A DNA stretch of 20,714 bases, from the NCBI GenBank assembly GCA_024681495.1, contig JAILAS010000043.1, forward strand, positions 1 to 20,714, given 5' to 3'. The stretch's first letter is position 1. Every line of letters begins with the position of its first letter. The translations under genes were made by a program, and so were the position numbers. The notes below the pieces were generated by a model, which did no database searches, had not been told where the DNA came from, and saw only the letters and a program-made list of their open reading frames with translations. Source of the stretch: Eubacterium sp. (GTDB taxonomy: Bacteria; Bacillota; Clostridia; Lachnospirales; Lachnospiraceae). Below, one piece after another: positions 16,068 to 20,714 of the stretch.

Positions 16068-17456
16068 ATGGAAAAGACAATGGACAAAATCGTTAATCTT
16101 GCCAAGGCGAGAGGCTTTGTATATCCCGGTTCGGAGATCTACGGCGGACTGGCCAACACCTGGGACTACGGTAACCTGGGCGTCGAGCTTAAGAACAATG
16201 TGAAGAAGGCCTGGTGGCAGAAATTCGTGCAGGAGAATCCTCACAACGTCGGCATCGACTGCGCCATCCTCATGAATCCCCAGACCTGGGTGGCTTCCGG
16301 TCACCTCGGAAACTTCTCCGATCCCCTTATGGATTGCAAGGACTGTAACGAGAGATTCCGTGCAGATAAGGTTATTGAGGACTACAACGCCGAGAATGGC
16401 ATCGAGATAGAGGGTTCCGTCGATGCGTGGAGCAAGTCTCAGATGGCCGACTACATAAAGGAAAATAACATTTGCTGCCCCTCTTGCGGCGGCCATGATT
16501 TCACAGATATTCGTGAGTTCAACCTCATGTTCAAGACGTTCCAGGGCGTAACAGAGGATGCGAAGAACACCGTTTACCTGCGTCCCGAGACGGCACAGGG
16601 TATTTTCGTAAACTTCAAGAACGTACAGCGCACCAGCCGTAAGAAGGTTCCCTTCGGTATCGCGCAGATCGGTAAGTCATTCCGTAACGAGATTACTCCC
16701 GGTAACTTCACCTTCCGTACCCGTGAGTTCGAGCAGATGGAGCTGGAGTTCTTCTGCAAACCCGACACCGACCTCGAGTGGTTCGCATACTGGAAACAGT
16801 TCTGCATCGACTTCCTCTACAGCCTCGGCATTAAGGAGGAGGAGCTCAGAATCCGCGATCACGAGCAGGCAGAGCTTTCCCACTATTCCAAGGCTACTAC
16901 CGACCTCGAGTTCCTCTTCCCCTTCGGATGGGGCGAGCTCTGGGGCATTGCCGACAGGACGGACTACGACCTGACTCAGCACGAGAACGTGTCCGGTCAG
17001 GATATGAAGTACTTCGACGACGAGACCAACGAGAAGTATATCCCCTACGTAATCGAGCCCTCGCTGGGCGCGGACAGGGTGGTTCTCGCATTCCTTATCT
17101 CGGCATACGACGAGGAGGAGCTCGAAGACGGAACGAGCCGTACCGTGCTTCATTTCCATCCCGCACTGGCACCTATTAAGATCGGCGTGCTTCCCCTCTC
17201 CAAGAAGCTTGGTGAGGAGGCCACCGAGCTTTACACACAGCTTTCCAAGAAGTATAATTGTGAGTATGACGACAGAGGTAATATCGGTAAGCGCTACAGG
17301 AGACAGGATGAGATCGGTACTCCCTTCTGCGTGACCTATGACTTCGACTCGCAGGAGGATCACGCAGTCACCATTCGTAACCGTGACACCATGGAGCAGG
17401 AGAGGGTTAAGATCGAGGATCTTGACGCATGGTTTGCCGATAAGTTCACCTTCTAA
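16068..17456 (+). CDS. glyQS: Glycyl-tRNA synthetase (single-chain, alpha2 type)
   Basis: 462-aa class II synthetase that charges tRNA-Gly; it is the homodimeric type found in archaea, eukaryotes and many Bacillota, not the bacterial alpha2beta2 type. Family features are the N-terminal ARGFVYPGSEIYGGLANTWD, a zinc site from C90-xx-C93 and C137-xx-C140, RPETAQGIF (from R172), motif 2 GKSFRNE followed by TFRTREFEQMELEFF, and motif 3 EPSLGADRVVLAFL. The C-terminal anticodon-binding domain begins near the segment with LAPIKIGVLPLS. The ATG at 16068 is preceded by GAGAGG; MDKIV four codons later is an alternative start. No T-box leader precedes it; only 20 nt separate it from the lipoprotein gene. 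Confidence 0.97.
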   Translation: MEKTMDKIVNLAKARGFVYPGSEIYGGLANTWDYGNLGVELKNNVKKAWWQKFVQENPHNVGIDCAILMNPQTWVASGHLGNFSDPLMDCKDCNERFRADKVIEDYNAENGIEIEGSVDAWSKSQMADYIKENNICCPSCGGHDFTDIREFNLMFKTFQGVTEDAKNTVYLRPETAQGIFVNFKNVQRTSRKKVPFGIAQIGKSFRNEITPGNFTFRTREFEQMELEFFCKPDTDLEWFAYWKQFCIDFLYSLGIKEEELRIRDHEQAELSHYSKATTDLEFLFPFGWGELWGIADRTDYDLTQHENVSGQDMKYFDDETNEKYIPYVIEPSLGADRVVLAFLISAYDEEELEDGTSRTVLHFHPALAPIKIGVLPLSKKLGEEATELYTQLSKKYNCEYDDRGNIGKRYRRQDEIGTPFCVTYDFDSQEDHAVTIRNRDTMEQERVKIEDLDAWFADKFTF

Positions 17457-17480
17457 ATTCGTTTTAAGGGGAGGAGTTAT

Positions 17481-17660
17481 ATGGCTAAGCACAAAGATTC
17501 CAAAGAAAATCCCTGCTACGAGGATGAGCGTAAGGTCAACTGGTTTCGCAGGTCGACGCTGAAGGATTCCGGGCGTCTGGACGACTACGACAGATACTGG
17601 CAGCAGCGCCGCGAATTGTATTTTTCGGAGATGTATAAGAGGACCAGGCCGAACAAATAA
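17481..17660 (+). CDS. Small hydrophilic protein of unknown function (59 aa)
   Basis: A 59-codon ORF, ATG to TAA, preceded by an excellent ribosome binding site GGGGAGGAG (17468-17476) 4 nt before the start and beginning 24 nt after the glyQS stop. The product is highly charged and aromatic: it starts MAKHKDSKENPCY, has an NWFRRSTLKDSGRLDDYD-type middle and ends EMYKRTRPNK. It is rich in Arg, Lys, Asp, Tyr and Trp, has one Cys, no signal peptide and no membrane segment. I recognise no family. Placement and ribosome binding site argue that it is translated with glyQS. The rplS promoter begins 8 nt after its stop. Confidence 0.7.
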   Translation: MAKHKDSKENPCYEDERKVNWFRRSTLKDSGRLDDYDRYWQQRRELYFSEMYKRTRPNK

Positions 17661-17667
17661 AAAGTGC

Positions 17668-17696
17668 TTGTCAAGAGCCTTGCTTTGTGATAATAT
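17668..17696 (+). promoter_or_regulatory. Promoter of rplS
   Basis: TTGTCA (17668-17673, 5 of 6), a 17-nt spacer and TAATAT (17691-17696) with TGA directly upstream as an extended -10. The predicted start near 17703 coincides with the beginning of the conserved leader. Confidence 0.7.
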
Positions 17697-17702
17697 AGGC
17701 AA

Positions 17703-17817
17703 GTATGTGAGATTGACGGTCCGCTGATCTTGGGCGAGGGAAATGCCCCGAAGACCCCGTAAACAGGGATTAAGAACGTCGAAGTTAGACGGATTTATGT
17801 CCGTTGCCATATAAGGA
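17703..17817 (+). ncRNA. L19 (rplS) mRNA leader
   Basis: The ~120-nt untranslated region before rplS folds into an element like the known L19 leader of Bacillota. GGTC (17718-17721) pairs with GACC (17753-17756), and inside it CTTGGGC (17729-17735) pairs with GCCC..AAG (17745-17752), leaving a purine-rich loop. A second small stem can form from CCC/GGG at 17756-17768, and a third is ACGGA (17789-17793) with TCCGT (17800-17804). The strong ribosome binding site AAGGAGG follows at about 17813-17819. The family is thought to mediate autoregulation of L19; pairing was judged by eye and I could not run a covariance model. Confidence 0.75.
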
Positions 17818-17826
17818 GGTTCTATA

Positions 17827-18177
17827 ATGAACAGCGACATCATCAAGGAGCTCGAAGCAGAGCAGTTAAAGACTGAGGTTCCCGAGTTTGCAGTAGGTGA
17901 CACCATTAAGGTTCACGGAAAGATCAAAGAGGGTAACCGCGAGAGAATCCAGGTGTTCGAGGGCATCGTGCTTAAGAGACAGGGATTCAGCAACCGTGAG
18001 ACCTTTACCGTTCGTAAGACATCCAACGGTATTGGCGTAGAGAAGACATGGCCCCTTCATTCCCCCAACGTGGAGAAGATTGAGGTGGTTCGCCGCGGTA
18101 AGGTGCGCAGAGCCAAGCTTTTCTATCTCAGGGAGCGTGTGGGCAAGAGAGCGAAGGTAAAAGAGCTCGTAAAGTAA
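17827..18177 (+). CDS. rplS: Large ribosomal subunit protein bL19
   Basis: 116-aa protein of the 50S subunit at the 30S-50S interface. It shows the family pattern: an N-terminal helix, PEFAVGDTIKVHGKIKEG, RIQVFEGIVLKRQG, the segment ending GIGVEKTWPLHSP, and the basic C-terminal part with RRAKLFYLRERVGKRAK. Length is typical. AAGGAGG lies 7 nt before the ATG. It has its own promoter, an autoregulatory-type leader and a terminator, so it is probably mostly monocistronic, although it is adjacent to lepB-ylqF-rnhB as in many Bacillota. Confidence 0.98.
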   Translation: MNSDIIKELEAEQLKTEVPEFAVGDTIKVHGKIKEGNRERIQVFEGIVLKRQGFSNRETFTVRKTSNGIGVEKTWPLHSPNVEKIEVVRRGKVRRAKLFYLRERVGKRAKVKELVK

Positions 18178-18194
18178 TAGGCCCAGAGGTCATA

Positions 18195-18223
18195 TTGACA
18201 AAGATGCCGCCGGCTGATAAATT
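18195..18223 (+). promoter_or_regulatory. Candidate lepB promoter overlapping the rplS terminator
   Basis: A perfect TTGACA (18195-18200), a 17-nt spacer and TAAATT (18218-18223, 4 of 6) with TGA directly upstream (extended -10). The -10 box lies in the loop side of the rplS terminator hairpin, so a transcript starting near 18230 would contain only the 3' arm and would not form the terminator. Boxes seen directly; activity inferred. Confidence 0.55.
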
Positions 18224-18242
18224 CAGTTTGGCGGCTTTTTTT
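18206..18242 (+). terminator. Intrinsic terminator of rplS
   Basis: GCCGCC (18206-18211) pairs with GGCGGC (18230-18235), with an inner CTGA/TCAG pairing, followed by seven T residues (18236-18242). It starts 28 nt after the rplS stop and is a textbook factor-independent terminator. Confidence 0.9.
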
Positions 18243-18265
18243 AACGAAATGCAGTGGGAGGATCC

Positions 18266-18853
18266 ATGAGATTCAACAGAAAAAACAGGGGACTGACCTT
18301 TAGAAGGCGCAGACAGGTCGTAAATACCGACAGGATAAAGCGTGTCCTGATGTGGGTTATACCCATAGCCGTCGTCATATTGCTGGCTTTTTTCTTTTCG
18401 TGGTCGTTTGGTTTCAGGACCATGATGATAGGTAACTCGATGAGCGATACGCTAGAGGCATCGGACGTGGTGCTGGTCGACAGGCTTTCCTGTGCTGTAT
18501 CCGAACCCTCGCGCTCGGACATTGTAGTGTTTCTCCCCAAGGGAAATAAGCGCTCCAACTACTATATCAGGCGCGTCGTTGGAGTGCCCGGGGACACCGT
18601 CCAGATCATCGACGGCTACCTGTACGTTAACTCCGAGGTCTACGACCTGGGCGCCGGCGACGAGATAACCGTGGCCGGTCTGGCGGAGGACCAGATAACC
18701 CTCGGCGAGGACGAGTACTTCGTTATGGGTGACAATCCGAACAACAGCGAGGATTCCCGCCATTCCTCAGTGGGACTGGTATCCTCAGACGATATCGTCG
18801 GCAAGGTCTGGTTCGTAATCTCACCGTTCTCGCGTTTCGGAACAGTAGAATAA
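18266..18853 (+). CDS. lepB: Signal peptidase I with non-canonical catalytic dyad
   Basis: 195-aa type I signal peptidase, a single-pass membrane protein that cleaves Sec/Tat signal peptides outside the membrane. The ATG at 18266 is chosen because GGAGG (18257-18261) lies just upstream; an in-frame GTG at 18254 would sit before that site. A basic N-terminus is followed by a membrane segment at about 28-48. The catalytic Ser is S58 in GNSMSDTL (the family usually has Pro where D61 stands). The box YYIRRVVGVPGD has R102 where the general-base Lys normally is (KRVxGxPGD). The C-terminal GDNPNNSEDSRH box is intact. Either the enzyme uses another base or this copy is impaired or specialised. The ylqF start follows 10 nt after the stop. 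Confidence 0.9.
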   Translation: MRFNRKNRGLTFRRRRQVVNTDRIKRVLMWVIPIAVVILLAFFFSWSFGFRTMMIGNSMSDTLEASDVVLVDRLSCAVSEPSRSDIVVFLPKGNKRSNYYIRRVVGVPGDTVQIIDGYLYVNSEVYDLGAGDEITVAGLAEDQITLGEDEYFVMGDNPNNSEDSRHSSVGLVSSDDIVGKVWFVISPFSRFGTVE

Positions 18854-18863
18854 GAGGTAAAGC

Positions 18864-19712
18864 ATGAACATTCAGTGGTATCCCGGCCACATGACCAAGG
18901 CGAAGAGACAGATCGCCGAGGACATAAAGCTGGTTGACATAATTATAGAGATACTGGACGCCAGGGCGCCGCTCTCGAGCCGTAATCCCGATATTGTAAG
19001 TCTCGGAAACGGCAAGAAGAGCGTTATCCTGCTGGGCAAAAGCGATCTTGCGGATCCCGCATCGTTGAAGGCCTTCGAGGAGTACTTTACCTCCAAGGGA
19101 GCCTTCTGCGCAGCCATAGATTCCAGGAAGAAGGCCGACATAAAGAAGGTGCGCGCGCTCGTTGACGAGGCCGCGGCCGAAAAGAAGGCCAGGGACCTGA
19201 AGAGGGGCATAAAGAACCGCCCCGTGAGGGTCATGGTGGCGGGCATCCCCAATGCCGGTAAGTCCACTTTTATAAACACATTCGCGGGCAAGTCCGTGGC
19301 GAAGACGGCCGACAGGCCCGGAGTCACTAGGGGCAAGCAGTGGATTCGCCCGGGTGGAAACATCGAGCTGCTCGATACCCCCGGCATCCTCTGGCCCAAG
19401 TTCGACGACGAGAGGGTGGGGCTTTGCCTTACGGCTACCGGCGCGATAAAGGACGCGGTAACCGACACTAACGAGGTGGCGCTTTTCCTCGTCGACTATC
19501 TTAAGGAACACTATGCCGGCGCGCTCAACGAGCGCTATGGCGTGGATGAGAGCGCGTCTCTCCAGGACATGCTCGAAAATATCGCTGTTAACAGGAAGTT
19601 TCTCAAGTCCGGCGGCGAATCCGACCTCGACAGGGCGGCATTGATGATATTGGAAGAATTCAGAGAGGGAAAGCTGGGTAGAATGAGCCTCGAGGAGGTC
19701 CCGGCTTACTAG
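18864..19712 (+). CDS. ylqF: Ribosome biogenesis GTPase YlqF/RbgA
   Basis: 282-aa circularly permuted GTPase needed for late 50S subunit assembly in Bacillota. It opens with the family signature QWYPGHMTKAKRQI. The permuted order is visible: G4-like LLGKSDLAD (56-64) comes first, then G1 GIPNAGKSTFIN and G3 LLDTPGILWP, with the C-terminal helical domain after residue ~200. The G4 box normally reads NKxD; here the Asn is Gly (G58). GAGG lies about 8 nt before the ATG. It is co-directional with rplS, lepB and rnhB, a familiar cluster that links it to ribosome production. The rnhB start is 3 nt after the stop. Confidence 0.95.
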   Translation: MNIQWYPGHMTKAKRQIAEDIKLVDIIIEILDARAPLSSRNPDIVSLGNGKKSVILLGKSDLADPASLKAFEEYFTSKGAFCAAIDSRKKADIKKVRALVDEAAAEKKARDLKRGIKNRPVRVMVAGIPNAGKSTFINTFAGKSVAKTADRPGVTRGKQWIRPGGNIELLDTPGILWPKFDDERVGLCLTATGAIKDAVTDTNEVALFLVDYLKEHYAGALNERYGVDESASLQDMLENIAVNRKFLKSGGESDLDRAALMILEEFREGKLGRMSLEEVPAY

Positions 19713-19715
19713 CTT

Positions 19716-20369
19716 ATGACTAAGGCAGAGAGAGAAGAAAAGAAACGCATAAAACTGGAGCAGGAGAGGGCACGCCTTCGCGGTATGATGTCCTACGAGC
19801 TCAACTATTCCGATAGGGGGAACATCTGCGGTCTCGACGAGGCCGGCAGGGGTCCTTTGGCCGGACCTGTCGTGGCGGGCGCCGTGATTTTTCCGAAGGA
19901 CTGTGAGATACTCTATATCAACGACTCGAAGAAGCTCTCCCCCAAGAGGAGGGACGCTCTCTTTGACGAAATCAGGGAGAAGGCCCTCGCCTTTTCAGTG
20001 GGCATCGTGGACGAGAAGACCGTCGACGAGATAAACATACTTCAGGCCACATACGAGGCGATGCGCCGCGCGGTAAATTCTTTGGCCGTTTCACCCGATA
20101 TTCTATTGAACGATGCAGTAACCGTTCCGGGCATATCCACGGAGCAGGTGCCCATAGTGAAGGGTGACGCCAAGAGCGTATCCATTGCCGGCGCCAGCAT
20201 CCTCGCGAAGGTCACCAGGGACAGGATGATGGAAGAGTACGACGAACTCTATCCCGGCTACGGCTTCGCCAGGCATAAAGGCTACGGCACGAAGGAGCAC
20301 ATCGAGGCCATCAAACGCCTTGGCCCGTGCCCCATACACAGGATGACCTTCATAAAGAAATTCATCTAG
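19716..20369 (+). CDS. rnhB: Ribonuclease HII
   Basis: 217-aa nuclease that cuts RNA in RNA-DNA hybrids and starts removal of misincorporated ribonucleotides. The catalytic carboxylates are visible: D41 and E42 in GLDEAGRGPLAGPV, D133 in LLNDAV and D169 in VTRDRM; KGDAKSVSIAGASILAKV and GYGFARHKGYGT are also typical. The first ~25 residues are a charged helical extension (KAEREEKKRIKLEQERARLR). No clear ribosome binding site sits close to the ATG at 19716, but it lies 3 nt after ylqF, so translation is probably coupled; a start at M24/M25 is the alternative. It ends the housekeeping run before the hairpin at 20372. Confidence 0.95.
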   Translation: MTKAEREEKKRIKLEQERARLRGMMSYELNYSDRGNICGLDEAGRGPLAGPVVAGAVIFPKDCEILYINDSKKLSPKRRDALFDEIREKALAFSVGIVDEKTVDEINILQATYEAMRRAVNSLAVSPDILLNDAVTVPGISTEQVPIVKGDAKSVSIAGASILAKVTRDRMMEEYDELYPGYGFARHKGYGTKEHIEAIKRLGPCPIHRMTFIKKFI

Positions 20370-20371
20370 GA

Positions 20372-20406
20372 GCGCCCTGTGGCGCCGGATACATGGCGCG
20401 GGACGC
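20372..20406 (+). other. Hairpin between rnhB and the FliK-like gene
   Basis: GCGCC (20382-20386) pairs with GGCGC (20395-20399) over an 8-nt loop, and an outer GCGcCC (20372-20377) pairs with GGaCGC (20401-20406) with one mismatch. No T-run follows, so it is at best a weak terminator. It may mark an mRNA end or processing point, since the next gene belongs to a different functional group. I see no promoter in the 68-nt gap. Confidence 0.45.
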
Positions 20407-20437
20407 CCTAACAGATTTCCCGGGGGAGGGAGATTAA

Positions 20438-20714
20438 ATGCAGATAGGAAACATCTTCCAACAGCTTCAGAACACATTGGGGACCACCTCGACGGAGGCG
20501 GTATCTAATTCTCAGTCCACTGTAAAGACCGGGTCCGTAGACGGCTCGCTCCTCACCGCCGGCAACGTCTTCGAGGGCACGGTTACCTCGAACGGCAAGG
20601 GCCAGGTGACCATCAGCCTATCCAACGGACAGACCATGAGCGCGCGCCTCGACGAGGGCGTGACAGTAAAGGTCGGCGAGCCATTGTTCTTCCAGGTCAA
20701 GGGCCAAAATGCCG
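20438..20714 (+). CDS. FliK-like flagellar hook-length control protein (N-terminal part)
   Basis: The window ends inside this ORF: 92 codons are visible from the ATG at 20438, preceded by GGGGGAGGG about 8 nt upstream. The product begins MQIGNIFQQLQNTLGTTS, has a Ser/Thr/Gln-rich disordered stretch, then a compact beta segment with VTISLSNGQTMSARL and LFFQVKGQ. This pattern resembles the N-terminal region of FliK-type proteins found after rnhB in motile Lachnospiraceae, where an FlhB-like export-switch gene often follows. That assignment rests on memory of gene order and a short segment, so it is tentative. A 3' partial hypothetical protein is the safe reading. Confidence 0.55.
   Translation, partial: MQIGNIFQQLQNTLGTTSTEAVSNSQSTVKTGSVDGSLLTAGNVFEGTVTSNGKGQVTISLSNGQTMSARLDEGVTVKVGEPLFFQVKGQNA

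Noticed and set aside
1..20714. Searched by eye for tRNA genes, CRISPR repeats, insertion sequences, attachment sites and toxin-antitoxin or phage-defence genes
   Set aside because: Coding is continuous housekeeping sequence with gaps below 170 nt, and none of these structures was seen.

Overview
The window is a stretch of ordinary, densely packed chromosome in which every gene I can support lies on the + strand. The protein types and their order point to a relatively GC-rich member of the Lachnospiraceae (Clostridia, Bacillota). The clues are a leuB-ilvD-ilvB run, serC-serA-DUF1015, era-recO, a single-chain glycyl-tRNA synthetase, and rplS with an L19-type leader followed by lepB, the permuted GTPase ylqF/rbgA and rnhB. 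A FliK-like gene at the right edge suggests a flagellated organism. I cannot name a genus. I see no insertion sequence, integrase, CRISPR array, tRNA, rRNA or prophage gene.

Layout. (1) 42-4513: branched-chain amino acid genes leuB, ilvD and ilvB, with gaps of 5 and 15 nt and the upstream part of the operon outside the window. (2) 4517-8042: serC, serA and a DUF1015 gene, continuing directly from ilvB and probably on the same transcript. No phosphoserine phosphatase gene is present, which makes DUF1015 the most interesting functional candidate here. (3) 8050-8992: a small MscS-type channel whose weak Shine-Dalgarno lies inside a strong hairpin. (4) 9014-9380: a self-contained cold-shock protein unit with a near-consensus promoter, a structured leader and a terminator. 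(5) 9447-15206: a PreP-like M16 peptidase, era, recO (a TTG start is the best reading) and a CDP-glycerol glycerophosphotransferase-like gene overlapping recO by 4 nt. (6) 15230-17660: a promoter and 5'-end hairpin, a lipoprotein with a Ser/Ala/Asp-rich linker, glycyl-tRNA synthetase without a T-box, and a 59-codon ORF with a very strong ribosome binding site. (7) 17668-20369: promoter, L19 leader, rplS, then a terminator that appears to overlap the lepB promoter, followed by lepB, ylqF and rnhB. (8) 20438-end: the start of a FliK-like gene.

The genes fall into amino-acid supply (Leu/Val/Ile and Ser), envelope functions (channel, lipoprotein, glycerophosphotransferase, signal peptidase), and ribosome/RNA/DNA maintenance (Era, RecO, GlyRS, L19, YlqF, RNase HII, Csp). 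No novel multigene system is evident. The points worth a second look are local: DUF1015 as a possible missing serine-pathway step, a signal peptidase I with Arg where the catalytic Lys should be, a SerA lacking the usual active-site Glu, an Asn-to-Gly change in the YlqF G4 motif, a promoter folded into a terminator, a hairpin covering the mscS ribosome binding site, and an uncharacterised 59-aa protein.
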